A DNA stretch of 64,000 bases from Periplaneta americana (taxonomy: Eukaryota; Arthropoda; Insecta; Blattodea; Blattidae), in NCBI RefSeq assembly GCF_040183065.1, contig NC_091119.1, positions 195,114,043 to 195,178,042 on the forward strand, given 5' to 3'. A model generated the notes under the pieces. That model saw nothing but the letters and a program-made list of their open reading frames with translations, did not search any database and was not told the origin of the DNA. The translations under genes and the position numbers were made by a program. Positions 43,153 through 54,960 of the stretch are shown here, piece after piece (within the stretch, counting starts at the first letter, position 1; the number at the start of each line of letters is the position of its first letter).

Positions 43153-43800
43153 GAATATGAATCTGTAGCTTGGAACTCGATTACAACTACAGACTCGGCT
43201 AAATTAGAAAATATACAAAAAAATATATATCTTCATGTTCATTCAGATTTCTGCCCATTAATTCCGGGTACAGTTATGAGAGAAAATGTGAATATTTTAA
43301 TTGCCAAAATCTACGTGCTAGACGCCATAAGCTAGATTATCTGTTCTTTTGTAAAGCCCTCAAAGGTGATATGTCCTGTGACTCTTTCTTAAACAATATT
43401 ACCTTACGTATTCCAACAAAAGATATGAGAGCCCACAAACTTTTCTATATTAGAAATTTGAAATTTCTTTCACCAGTGTCCAGATGCATTAAAAATGCCA
43501 ACATGCATAGCTGCGAATTCGATCCCTTCAATGTATAGATTTAGTTTGCTCTTGGCAACGATTTATCATTTATGTATTCTTTTAGGCATTATACTCAATT
43601 ATCATTGTCTCATAGTATTCTTAGTTATGTATTTTAAAGTCATCCATTATTTATCCATTCATCATCATTATTGTAATTGTATTTATGTGTAATGATTATT
43701 TTTGTATTATGTTTTTGTTATATTCCTTGTGCTGAACTGTAATTGGCCACTGGCTGTTGTACAGCACATTAAATATAAAAATAAATAAATAAAATAAATT
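43153..43800 (+). mobile_element. Jockey/I-group LINE 3' end
   Basis: The + strand reads EYESVAWNSITTTDSAKLEN and IQKNIYLHVHSDFCPLIPG, the conserved post-RT region (YxSxxWN...T.D...LE.IQ). It continues in a shifted frame with KLDYLFFCKALKGDMSCDSF, NITLRIPTKDMRAHKLFYIR and CEFDPFNV-stop near 43537. A 3' UTR follows, ending AAATAAATAAATAAAATAAA (~43780-43800). At least one frameshift. The RT catalytic core is absent. Confidence 0.8.
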
Positions 43801-44277
43801 ATTATTATTATTGTTATTAGTATTATTACCATTATTATTCGCTTTCTCATTAAATTAAACATGAATGGAAATAATTGTTTTGCTTGAAAAGAAGTGGCTT
43901 CGAGATCTCCACTGAAATTCACGCATTCAGCATCCCGCCTACTGAAAACTGGTTTTGCAGTCTCTCAGTAAGTCTGTATACAGCTATTTCTCCTATAATA
44001 TTGCACGTATTTTGTTTATAATCAATATTAATTCAATTTATCCGAAAATAAAGCGCATGAAATGTAATACTGCTTACTAAGATATTAATGAATCTTTACC
44101 TGAAGTCTGAAACACGCAATGGCGATCAACTACGGAAAAATCTGTCGAAAACACATAATGGCTTTCCTAGTGATATTTCATAATACGCAGAATAAATAGA
44201 AAAAAGTAAAAGGTGAAGTTGGTATCAATCAAGAAGTTGTAATATTTGCTAAGATTAATTATAGGCCTATAATAGTA
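43801..44277. other. (ATT)n tract then featureless
   Basis: Impure (ATT)n at 43801-43840, nothing else supported. Confidence 0.5.
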
Positions 44278-44900
44278 CGAGGGTTGATCCCTGTGCTGTA
44301 GCCCTGACCCACTTATAGTTGAAAAAATTAATCTTTCCTCATTTTTCCACATGGGTCCCTGCTAGATTGATGCACTTTTCCTAGCAATGCTCGGACATTT
44401 CTATAGCTTCCTGGAAGAAGGCTTGTCTACCCTCTGCAGACCATTGATTTACGGACTGCATGACTTCATTATTGCAAGAAAATTTCTTCCCACGCAAGTG
44501 TTCTTTGAGTTTTGAGAATAGCCTGAAGTCCCTGGGTGTCAGATGTGGTGAATAGGGTGGATGCTGCAGTAATTCAAATCCTTCTGTTGAAATTGCAGCT
44601 ATTGCAACTAAGGACTTGTGACTTGGAGCATTGTCTTGGTGGAAAAGAAGCTTTCATTTCAACTTGCCATGACGTTTCTCCTTGATAGTATCCCACAAAT
44701 TTTCAATTAAATCTGGATAATAAAGGCCTGTTATTGTGGCTCTTTTCTGCAAATAATCTGTCAAAATAACACCTTGGACATCTAGAGAGCAAAACCTTGC
44801 CTGCTGATGGCTGCACCTTGAATATTTTAGGAGTCGATGATCCCCTATGTTTGCACTCCGTACTTTGAATTTTGGTTTCAGAGCCATAGTGGTGAATCCA
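44278..44900 (-). pseudogene. mariner transposon, 3' two-thirds
   Basis: The 3' TIR begins at CGAGGG (44278) after TA. The minus strand, from right to left: WIHHYGSET (first aspartate block, residue region worn), VQGVILTDYLQKRATITGLY, then (shifted) QDNAPSHKSLVAIA (second aspartate), LLQHPPYSPHLTPRDFRLF (third), KLKEHLRGKKFS, and CINLAGTHVEK-stop. The order and spacing are those of a DD34D mariner transposase. Several frameshifts and stops, and no 5' TIR found, so it is 5'-truncated. Confidence 0.85.
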
Positions 44901-44944
44901 TAGTCAAAAATCGTTCAAGAATTTTTCTTTTTTGTTTCCTCTAA

Positions 44945-45500
44945 AATTAGTGAAATGCTGCTCATTTCATTTTGTGACGAGAATGAACTTAGCATAGAGC
45001 ATTCATTCACTTTTTAAAATTTTAATGTAATTATGTAAGTAGTTTTTAAAATATAATTTTAAGATTATCAAAATCCGGACTCTAATCGTCACCTTCTTTT
45101 TGGAATTGAGTCCCTTCATTTCGTTTTGTGACAAGTAACAACTAACATAGGACATTCAGCCACTTTTTAAAATTTAAATATAATTGTATAAGTATTTTCT
45201 TTTTGTAATTTTAGATTATAAATATCCGGACCCTAACCGTCACTTTCTTTTTGGAATTGAGTCCTCCATTTCGTTTTGTGACGAGTATGAACTAGCATAG
45301 GACATTCAGCTACTTTTTAAAATTTTAATGTAATTGTATAAGTAGTTTTTTTGTTGTAATTTTAGATTATCAAAATTCAGACATTAATCGTCATCTACCT
45401 CTAGGAATTATTATAAAAATTCGGCCCTTCACTTCATTTTGTGACGAGTATGAACTAACATAGGACATTATGACATTTAAAAAAAATTTATTGTAATTAT
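44945..45500 (+). repeat. ~150-bp satellite-like tandem repeat, left block
   Basis: Units begin near 44963, 45116, 45266 and 45429 with TCATTTCGTTTTGTGACGAG. They continue ATAGGACATTCAGC, ACTTTTTAAAATTTTAATGT, TTTTAGATTATCAAAATCC and CACCTTCTTTTTGGAATTGA. Period about 150-160 bp, divergence moderate. Confidence 0.85.
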
Positions 45501-45591
45501 ATCCGTCAGAGATCTCATGGTCTAAAGGACGAAGTTCATGATGATGATAGTGTAATTTTAATATAGGCCTATTAGGTAGTTTTAAAGACAA

Positions 45592-45765
45592 TTTATGAAC
45601 CCACTACCCCTTATTACAAAACATCATATAAACTCAGGGATATAGAAGTCATCGGATTAATGGTGGGCGCTAGAGGGACCATAACAAAACAATTTGTGTC
45701 ATTCTGTCATAAATTTGGAGTCCCAACAACAACAATTAAGAAAATTTCTATTGTAGCTTTGAAGG
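45592..45765 (+). pseudogene. R2-like endonuclease tail fragment
   Basis: The + strand reads YEPTTPYYKTSYKLRDIEV then IGLMVGARGTITKQFVSFCH and KISIVALKGSLQIFPRHLY. It is homologous block by block to the minus-strand relic at 31284-31913 (YEPTIQFLSAKFNIE, GLFFGARGTIPKAFVKW, TIIKFSVAIFRQHLY). It is the C-terminal end of the restriction-like endonuclease region. The 3' UTR-like stretch runs to about 46010. Confidence 0.7.
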
Positions 45766-46011
45766 GTTCTCTACAGATTTTTCCGCGACACTTGTACTTC
45801 AATTCAAATTACAGTTGTATTTTCTCATTCTATTTTTTATCTGTATTTTTTTTTATTTTACTGCAAATTTTCATTGTTGTAAAACATTATCTACTGTAAA
45901 TTTCAGTTTACTGTAAACAAATTTCTTGTAAGACATTTTTAATGTCACACCTTAAATGTTACTGATTAACATTCTTAGTCTTTGGCGACCTCACCAAGTT
46001 GAGGAAGATTC

Positions 46012-46247
46012 GATATTATTTTAGATTGTCAAAATCCGGACCGTAATTATCACCTTCTTTTTGGAATTGAGTCTTTCATTTCGTTTTGTGACGAGTGTGC
46101 ACTAGCATTGGACATTCAGTCACTTTTTAAAATGTTAATATAATTAATTATTATTTACTTAATTTTTTTTTAAAGAAATTACAGAAATTCGACCCTTCAC
46201 TTCGTTTTGTGTTGAATATGAACTAACACGAGTAGCAGAATCTTCTT
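46012..46247 (+). repeat. ~150-bp satellite-like repeat, right block
   Basis: TTTTAGATTGTCAAAATCC, CACCTTCTTTTTGGAATTGA and TTTCATTTCGTTTTGTGACG resume the left-block units after the R2-like segment. The satellite was interrupted or is interspersed. Confidence 0.8.
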
Positions 46248-46269
46248 GTGATGTGGTTACCATTGTGTG

Positions 46270-46524
46270 GTCCACATCTGTGGAGTAACGGCTGGCGCAT
46301 CTGGCCGCGAAACCAGGTGGTCCGGGTTCGAATCCCGTTGTGGGCAAGTTACCTGGTTGAGGTTTTTTCCGGGATTTTCCCTCAAGCCAATATGAGCAAA
46401 TGCTGGGTAACTTTCGGTGCTGACTCCGGACTCATTTCACCGGCATTATCTATCAACTTTATCTCATTCAGACGCTAAATAACCTAAGATGTTGATAAAG
46501 CGTCGTAAAATAACCTACTTAAAA
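46270..46524 (+). repeat. SINE family A with TSD
   Basis: Full-length family member. Flanks ACCATTGTGTG (46259-46269) and ACCATGGTGTG (46525-46535) agree at 10 of 11 positions. Confidence 0.92.
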
Positions 46525-46535
46525 ACCATGGTGTG

Positions 46536-47554
46536 AGGTCAGCACTTAAAACAGTACAACATAAACACAAGCTTCTACTCTCCCGTGGAAATCGAATTGT
46601 ATCTGTGGCTACAAGCTCTACTATCTGAGTCACACTCAAGGAATCGTACATATTCAGCTTCTGCTTATGTTAGGAAACCTTGCAAGAATCCCGAGCCTCA
46701 GACTGAAAGCTCTGCTCTACATTGACGTGGCCAATTAGCATTTTTAAATAAGAGCGATCATGTTGGAATTTCGAAAAGCAATTTATCGCTTGGCAAAGAC
46801 TCAAGGTCCAATAGCGGACTGACTACCTGTATTTAGTCACCGTTCTGGCTACTCCGGGATTCATGCGATATTGCAGCTCTCTTGTCCTTAATGTCGCCTT
46901 GATTGTGTCAGAACCAATCCCGTCGCAGAACAGGATTCCACAGGTTCGATTTAGAGTTGTAGTATTTCTAGCCTTCCAGTGTGACTCATTTTCTCGTAGC
47001 CTGGTTTCCAGTCTTCTACAAAATGTTTTAGTATAAAATATTTACCTCACTTTTGTTTTCTTGTTGCATCCTCCACTAAATACTGCGCGAAAGTTTGAAT
47101 GTGTTTTACAGAGTAAGCAAAAATTGGTGGACACGTATTCCAATATGCGATTCGTTGGCGAAAATCAAGATAATTTTCTATTTTTCTTTTCACCTTTACA
47201 CGGAGGATGGGCCCGAAGACTTGCATCGCAGCCTGAGGCTTATTGTGCTTACCAATCCTTTCTGTGGTAATGGTGGTTGAAGTCCGAACAGTCGCTCTCC
47301 TCTAGGTATAGTTCGGGTTTTCTTACTTAAGTCGCTTTATATCCTAAGTGTGAAACCTAATCATTTTTCCCTTAGTACTAAATATTCTACTGGATTGAAT
47401 GATTTTCTAATTATCAGGTTGAATTTTCTTTGGCAACTTTGTTTCGAATTTCGACACTGACATATAGGCCTACTATAACCGGCAGTTACTATCGAACTGC
47501 TATATTGACCCCATTATTTGCTTTTGTAAAAGAGTCCATGAAACGAAAGTTACT
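46536..47554. other. no recognisable feature
   Basis: Short frames at 47061-47280 show no domain. Confidence 0.5.
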
Positions 47555-47565
47555 AGTGAGTGTTT

Positions 47566-47817
47566 TTTTAAGTAGGTTATTTTACGACTCTGTATCAACA
47601 TCCTAGGTTATTTAGCGTTTGAATGATATGAAGATGATAATGACGGTGAAATGAGTCCGGGGTCCAGCACCTAAAGTTACCCAGCATTTGCTCAATTTGA
47701 GTTGAGGGAAAACCCCGGGAAAAACCTCAACCAGGTAACTTGCTCCGACCGGGACTCGAACCCGGGCCACCTTGTTTCGCGGCCAGCCGTGCTAACCGTT
47801 ACTCCACAGGTGTGGAC
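47566..47817 (-). repeat. SINE family A (minus) with TSD
   Basis: Minus-strand head GTCCACACCTGTGGAGTAAC, B box GGTTCGAGTCCCGG, body, and tail AATAACCTACTT. Target duplication AGTGAGTGTTT at 47555-47565 and 47818-47828. Confidence 0.93.
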
Positions 47818-47828
47818 AGTGAGTGTTT

Positions 47829-48130
47829 CTTGAAATTTGGACGTAATTAGTAATAATAACAATAATAATAATAATAATAATAATAAATAAGCATAATATT
47901 ATGAAATATTACAGAAATAAAAATAAATAAATAGTGTAACTTACATTTTAAAGTGATATTCGATTATCGGAGTTCGTATTAATCATTTCATGTCTTAAAA
48001 GAAAGTACATTTTAATATTACATCAATCAATCAATCAATCATAAATTAATAAATAAACAAAGCAAACGAACGAACAAACAAATATGTAAGTAAATAAATA
48101 CATAAATTAATTAATTAATCAATGAAAATT
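47829..48130. repeat. low-complexity AT-rich microsatellites
   Basis: (AAT)n at 47862-47886, then TCAA/AAAT/CGAA-type tetranucleotide runs at 48024-48124. Confidence 0.7.
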
Positions 48131-49540
48131 ATTGTTGTTGTTTCAGTACATAGCATTGTGATTTTACATGGGTAACAGTTGGCAACATTTAAAAGACGCT
48201 ATATTAGCTTTTTAGGAACTAATCTTGCTTGAACCCCACTATATCATGACTCAGTTACGTAGTGCTATCTATTTTAGCCTAGGTTGAAGGTTCGGTGAAG
48301 TCTCTAGAACGCTCTTTCCTTCCTCAAGTATTTCATGTATGTAGATAATATGTTTAATACAGTGCTTATATTCTGCAGTATTTCATACTGTAATTCACTT
48401 TGAAGTGCACAGTGATGAGCGAGTAAAGTATAGTTTACTGGTTCATTAATATTATTACTATGCAGTTATAAATAAATATGATTTAAGTAAAGTTAATACC
48501 TCAAATGAGTTATTTTCGAAACTGTGTTCGGTACACAATTCTGAAAAGAAAAAAAAACTACATTCAATAGTAGCAGAGAAAAATCTGTGAATTCGATTAG
48601 CCGAAGTGCCCTGTTAATCGGCAATACCTTACACACTGTGGGCCGTTCCAGGGATCTGTAGAGTAGAAAGACGAAATAAGACCTCTGCGCAAATGGTATG
48701 TGGGAGGGCAGAACCAATGACCGCTCTGGGCGGAGGCATAGGTTGAACGAAGCTACCAATCGCTTGCAGGAAGGGGATCATTTCTATCTGAACACTCTAC
48801 CACGAACATCTTACCCCTGAGCGGCCTCGAGCTGATGCTACCCGCAATACACTCGGGTACAGATAGACTCCGCCCCCATATGCGCCAAGTCTCTACATCA
48901 GACGTCTCAATAGGGCCTTCTCGGAGCACTTCCTCTTTTTTAATGTAAGAGTGGAACAAGATGCGGAATCAGTTCGTGTATCTTCGGATGACATCATTGA
49001 CCGCGACGTTTGAATTGACATCTGCAACCTCTACGATGTAACTGTCAGTCTTCGTGTTCATCTCCGAGGAAAGAATGTCCTTATTACCGCAAATGTATGA
49101 AGAAATAAAATCTTTCATGGGGAAAGTGAAATTGTAGGAGTCGCAAGTTTCAGTGGTAACTGTTACCACTTCATTAATCTAAAATTGTTACCTAATTTGA
49201 ATCAAGACCAGTGTAACAAATAGGTATAGTGAAGTACTGAAGGACTTCAGGACAGAATATTTGAGACCAGATTTAAGATTTGAATAGTTCTAATTTAAAA
49301 TAATTATTTGTGAATTTCTAAGATGTTTTGATTATTTTAAATTATTGAAAACATTACGAAACATATTCTTTAACTATTATTGTAATTAATATATTAATAT
49401 TGGCGTATCATAAGAATACGTACTTTAACAACCAACAAGTTTAATTGTAATTTAATTATTGTTATTTAATTTAATTTTATTAAATATAGTATAAACTTAA
49501 AAAAAAGAGCGATACCGAAAACCATTTACTAGAAATGAAG
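48131..49540. other. no recognisable gene
   Basis: A GC-richer stretch at about 48640-48900 has frames on minus (48493-48959) without known domains. The rest is AT-rich. Confidence 0.5.
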
Positions 49541-49668
49541 TATTGTTGTTGTTTAGTCAACTCTCCGAAGACAAGTCTGAACCTCACGAGTGACACCAAC
49601 AAGGCACCACTTATGAGGCAACTATACCAGGAGATAATAGGGTAGGGTGGCCAGTTCCTTGTGCTTAA
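49541..49668 (-). repeat. repeat R1, partial (minus)
   Basis: TTGTTGTTGTTTAGTCAACT then CTTATGAGGCAACTATACC and GGGTGGCCAGTTCC, the inverse of the R1 3' part at 7855-7985. Confidence 0.8.
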
Positions 49669-49746
49669 ATAATTACGTAACATGTATGGTTCTTCATGCT
49701 TCAGATGTCTTCTTTTTACTCACTGATATGTAATTAGAAAATAAAT

Positions 49747-49747
<1 letters not shown>

Positions 49748-49819
<72 letters not shown>
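49748..49819 (+). repeat. (ATT)n microsatellite
   Basis: About 24 perfect repeats. The poly-Tyr frame is its translation. Confidence 0.97.
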
Positions 49820-49820
<1 letters not shown>

Positions 49821-51103
49821 GCAAACTACTTAAGAAATTCCTTCCGAAAACATCCGTCTATTGTGACAGTACAACTCAAAAGTGTAGCTTTGTGGCATTT
49901 GTCCCGCGACAGTTACAACTTAGCTCGCTCACGCTTGTAACATGAATCAACGATCGGCTATCTTCAGGTATTGCGCTTATCTCTTCAGCTAACTACGCTA
50001 TCTACACTTACTCTCTGTAACAACTTTCATGCGTTGGCCTTGAGACGCCTGCTTTACATATTCTTGGGACAAACCATAGTCAGACTGCGATTGGTACTGC
50101 ACACTGTCATCATCAGTGTACTCTCCAGGCTGTAGGGGATGGAGAAAAGAGAAACATGTGATAGATTGATCGAAGGATCGAACTTTATATCAGTTCAAAA
50201 TGCCTCTCACTCAAAACAGGAGAGGAAAATTAAGCACTCAGGATCGAACCACAAATCTCTGGGCTGAAAATTCGTGAGCTAATATACGGCTTGATGTAAG
50301 AAATAATTTCAATAGTATCAGTAGATATTGGAGGCAAAGATATTTAAATTTTGAACTTACGTATTTAAGCGTTTCAACTCTTCCTTTAGATGAAATTGTT
50401 ACGGCACGCTTTGCTTAACGAAAGCAGAGCATTGCGAAAATAAAATAATCTCTTCTAATGAGATGAAGGGAAACTATCGCCAGCACGAATTAGCAGCCGG
50501 GGTGATTTCTCTTTGAATAAATGTTCTTTAGAAGCTTTTCAGTTATTTTTTGCTGTTAATGTATTCGAAGCAGGCAATTCATTAGCAAGGTTGACTTTCA
50601 TTCTCGATGTTCAGCTTACAAATCCCACTTTGTTACATTCTTAATTTCTTCAGGGCATACTGTTGGACGAATGGATTCACACATTGAGGTCGTCGACTTC
50701 GAAGTGAATGGGCGTTGTTTTAATTATTATGAAGATATTATTTACATTACCAACTCATAGGATCGTTAAGAAATTCTACGTACTTCTTGTGTCATTTTGC
50801 ACATCTATGGGGGAAACTAGGGTCTAAATAGGCCTACAATTACAGTGGGACTTATCATTTTTCTCAGCCAAAGACATATATATATATATATGTATATGTA
50901 TATATATATAAAATCTAATTTTCAAACACATTGGCACTTGAATTTTTTTATGTTCAATCTTCAAATGTAAATTTGGCAACACAATTTTATTGCTAAAAAT
51001 AAAATCCTTATTACACTCACCAAGTGACTCACAATGTGCATTCTGATATTATTATTCGTTCGTTTTTAAACTTTGATCGTAATTTAATTAAAATCGTCTT
51101 GAT
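49820..51103. other. no recognisable gene; short (AT)n
   Basis: An (AT)n/(ATGT)n tract lies at 50876-50912. Nothing else supported. Confidence 0.5.
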
Positions 51104-51475
51104 GTTGAATTGAATTGAATTTCGGGATGGGGCGCTACGAACCAGCACTGCGACTTTTAAAGATCTATTGCGCTAAATCCTCAAGCTAGACGTAGGCTAT
51201 TTCCAGATCCACACAGGCTGAGTAAACTAAGGTTCGCTGCATACCCAGGATTCAGCAGGCAATCTCCACTCATCCCTAGGCCAACTCCTTCGTGCATGCT
51301 ATGGAATGGAGAAATGTTGACGGAATAATGTAAGTGCCTAATATGAGAAAACGGGAGAATCCCGACGAAAACTCCAACTGTGACGTCCGTCACAGTGGCA
51401 CTATGGATTTTTCATTGACCGAGACTCGAATCCGGACCACCTGCGTAACTGACCACACTCAATCACTACAGAAGT
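51104..51475 (-). repeat. SINE-like family D (second copy)
   Basis: Starts (in + coordinates) with TTGAATTGAATTGAATTTCG, the pentanucleotide tail. It runs through AACGGGAGAATCCCGACGAA to the minus-strand head with B box GGATTCGAGTCTCGG. Colinear with 34222-34637 but ~45 bp shorter. Confidence 0.75.
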
Positions 51476-51689
51476 TCGGCTTGATGTTACTTATGCATTA
51501 AACCTAAATGGTAAAACGTTGAGTTGCAGAAAGGCTTCAAGTAAACAGAAATGCTCCATCCTCTCTCTATACGTATATTATTTAAAACATTTTGATTTCG
51601 TTTGCAGGAACAATCTTATTCAATTACAAGAGAATATATAGAATATTATGACAATATCGTCCAAGAAACACAAGGCATGATAGGATTAA

Positions 51690-52582
51690 AGGCTGGTTCA
51701 CAAAAAACCGGGAACGAGAACCAGAATGAAAACGAGAAGCAGAGGACGTGAATATGAAAATATTTGATTCACATTAAACCGAGATCGTAGACGACTATGC
51801 ATATCGATGTGCATGTCAATAACGATATGTAAAGTCGATATTACGCATTCTGGTGTTATTTGTGTATAATTGACCAATGGCGTTCTCTCATGAGTACAAG
51901 GCAGCGAACATAAACACAGGTTAACCAACTTCGAAATTTCAACTGAAACATTTCATTAGGTACGGTACTATAAATATGCCCATGCATCTTTATTATCACA
52001 ACGTATTTTAAGTCTACCATAACGTAAAATAATTAGAGAAGAAACATTTGTAATAGAACAAAAATGAACACAACAGTAGTTATTGAATTGAAGCATGAAT
52101 ATGTAGTGTGTAATACAACCAATACAGTGATAAAATATGATTCACTTACGATCGGTGTTCAAAGATGCAGCTGTTGAGAGCCACGTATTCTCCTTCATTT
52201 TCTCATCTTTATACGAGGCGCGCTGCTTATCGTAAACGTGAGGATTTTCCTCAACACTCAATATTAGAATCTCATCAAATAAAACTTGCTCCATGATGCA
52301 TAGCACAGAACAAAATATTGCATAGGTTATGTCACGGTCTTCTTGCTACAAAATATATGACGACAAAATAGCTTTTAGATGGCAATAGAATGAATCTAGT
52401 GGGCTCTGATCGGAAACGTGAACGCCAAAGTTGTAACTTGGCCAACTCTCCGTTCCCGATCCTGGGCTCCGGCAAGCTTTTCGTTAATTGTTAATGTTCA
52501 CATTTAAATGTACACATTTTAACAATTTTACCGTTTTCGATTTCGTTCCGATTCTCGTTTCCGGTTTATTGTGAACCAGCCT
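51690..52582. mobile_element. PIF/Harbinger-like non-autonomous element, TAA TSD
   Basis: TIRs of at least 32 bp begin AGGCTGGTTCACAA. The right end reads TTGTGAACCAGCCT, with ACCGG and GAACGAGAA shared further in. TAA lies at 51687-51689 and 52583-52585, consistent with the TWA duplications of PIF/Harbinger. No transposase or Myb-like ORF is visible in its 893 bp. The superfamily call rests on TSD length and TIR alone. Confidence 0.7.
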
Positions 52583-52891
52583 TAAGGCATAACACGGGGT
52601 ATAAAATTGGTCCTCTAACTAGCAAAGGAATACATTGGGCGCAATGGATTACTGGAGAATGTAAACAGAAAAGCAAGATCGCATGCTCTTGACCTCACCG
52701 TATAGTTTGCCCATAACCATATCCGTGTAATCTCTGGTGCTTGAATTCACTTGTGTAGATTTAACTCTTCTTGCTACTCCCTCTACTATAGTCTAAGTAC
52801 ATAATGACTTTCATCAGCTTCTTCCTTATATACATTTTAGTCTATTCAGCTTTTTCAAGTATCATATATATATACTCTGTAAATTTTTTTA

Positions 52892-53548
52892 TGTTCGACC
52901 ATGCCGAAATGTAGTAATTATACACATAGTAGCAGCCCTTTAATGGACCTCATTAAAGTACACCTATTCATTAAAGTTCAGGTGTTCCACCAATCAGAAA
53001 ACATCATTGTAGCAATATGAAAGCGCAAGTATCGATTATTTTCGGATATGCAATCGAAAGACAATTAGCGAAACGTCACGGAGGCTGGAAATCCAATACT
53101 GTCGCAGAAGGTTATGTTCTATTACTATAATAATTAGCGTTAATTGTAAATAATATTCAAATAAATTCAATTTGTCATCTCGTTTTTCAGTGTCTAAATC
53201 AATTTCAAGGTTATGTCAAGATTAATGTTTATTTTAATCTCTAGATTATATCAAGGTCAATGACATTTGTTTCTCGGAAAAAATCAATACTTTCGCGTCT
53301 GCGCACATCTCACAATTTACGAGATATTGCACAAGGTCAGTTCCGCTCCCCAGTCAGATAAGAATAACATGAATACTTATGCATAATTTCAAGTTGTAAA
53401 TATGGTCGACCATAAAAAGTCGTTTGAAACTTGCCTATAATGGTAATTAAGACGCTCGTATGAAAATTATGAAACTCGCTTGCGCTCGTTTCATAAACAT
53501 ACTCGTGTCTTAATTACTACCATTAAAGGCTCGTTGCATAATGTACTA
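52892..53548 (+). mobile_element. element P (copy 2)
   Basis: Same ends as copy 1 (TGTTCGACCATGCCG ... GCATAATGTACTA) with TTA on both sides (52889-52891, 53549-53551). 657 bp. The terminal hairpin is conserved (CCTATAATGGTAATTAAGAC / GTCTTAATTACTACCATTA). Confidence 0.85.
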
Positions 53549-53551
53549 TTA

Positions 53552-54007
53552 TTGGATGCAATTGCATTCATCGTTCAATCAGTTCAGTGACATACGCGTA
53601 CTTAAACTCTTTGCACTCACATACACAAATAGAAACAATTATTAGCTGACTTTTATTAATGGCCTATGAGATTTTAGAGACAGAGAAAATAGAATTGCCT
53701 AGTTCTCGTGGAAGGGGTATGTTGGTAAGTCTTCTGTTCTGCAGATGACTTTCACCTTTGCGGTGTCTAGCGTTGTTTAACTAAACAAGATGGAGAGGAG
53801 GCTTGCCCAACTCGCCTGAAGACGTGAATTGCAACAGAATCAAAACCAGTTTTTAAATCAATCTTCGGACTCTGGATGATGTCCAGAATGCTACAACTAA
53901 TCGCGATGAGGGGCGGAGACAATTCATTTCAGAAATAAGTGGCACTTCTTGTTTTCCCACTCATTTCGAGATTTTCACAAAAGTACACAATTTTTTTTAC
54001 CTTCCCA
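53552..54007. other. no recognisable feature
   Basis: Nothing supported. Confidence 0.5.
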
Positions 54008-54077
54008 TCATAATCATCTTCATCATCCTCATTGTCATCATCATAATCATCATAATCATCTTTATCGTCATCATTAG
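54008..54077 (+). repeat. (ATC)n imperfect microsatellite
   Basis: CATCATAATCATCTTCATCA and similar. Confidence 0.8.
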
Positions 54078-54960
54078 GGATAGGATTTTGATGACCTATA
54101 AATCATGAACAAATGTCCTAAAACAATGCATTTATGATCTAAAAATCTTAAAAAAAATGCCCTTAAAATGCCCTAAAAATTGTTCTTACATAATTGGTTT
54201 AGTAGGAAAAGAGGTTTTGTACTACTTCATATTTAGACTAGTAATTGAATTAAATTCTAGTAGCAACATTTAAGTTTATTTAATTTTACATAATTTTTTC
54301 TAAGCGGTACACTTTAATTAATTATTTTACCTGACGTAGTTTCCATGTAGTCCGCCACAAGGCCACTCTTATCCGGAATTAGCAGGTATAGAGGAGTGTA
54401 TATTGAAGGGGTGGCTGGAGTGTACTACGTTAAAATGACAATATTTGTGTAGAAAAACGATTAAAATTTTATACAAAATAATGGGTATTAGCCACCAGCA
54501 CTGCTTGGTCGGTTAAGACGCTTGCCTGCTGATCCGGAGATGCGCTTGGTCGCGGGTTCGATTCTCGCTTGGGCTGATTATCTGGTTGGGTTTTTTCCGA
54601 GGTTTTTCCCAACCGTAAGACAAATGTCAGGTAATCTATGGCGAATTCTCGGCCTCGTCTCGCCAGATATCATATCGCTATCACCAATTCCGTTGACGCT
54701 AAGTAACCTCGTAGTAGATACAGCGTCGTGAAATAACCAAATAAAAAAATAATGGGTATTAATGGACAAAATATGTAGACAAAATATCAAAGGAAATAAA
54801 TATTATTTTATATTAATAATGGGGATTTATGGCCAAAATTAAATGAAAATGAGTAAAAATTGTCCAAATAAAACAGAAGATGCTCTTATGAGTTGAAACA
54901 GGCAAAAAATGAGAAAAAATGCCCTAACAAATATGTCTTAAAACACTCAGTTTATCACAT
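54078..54960. repeat. unclassified AT-rich element with ATGCCCTAA motifs, holding a SINE
   Basis: AATGCCCTTAAAATGCCCTA near 54160 and AAATGCCCTAACAAATATG near 54918 frame an AT-rich segment interrupted by the SINE at 54491-54745. Possibly a hAT-type non-autonomous element, but no TIR was confirmed. Confidence 0.3.
54491..54745 (+). repeat. SINE family B, full length, with TSD
   Basis: Head GCCACCAGCACTGCTTGGTC, A box, B box GGGTTCGATTCTCGC, body GGTTGGGTTTTTTCCGAGG, tail TACAGCGTCGTGAAATAACC plus A run. Target duplication AAAATAATGGGTATTA at 54475-54490 and 54746-54761 (the leading As may be tail). Confidence 0.95.
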
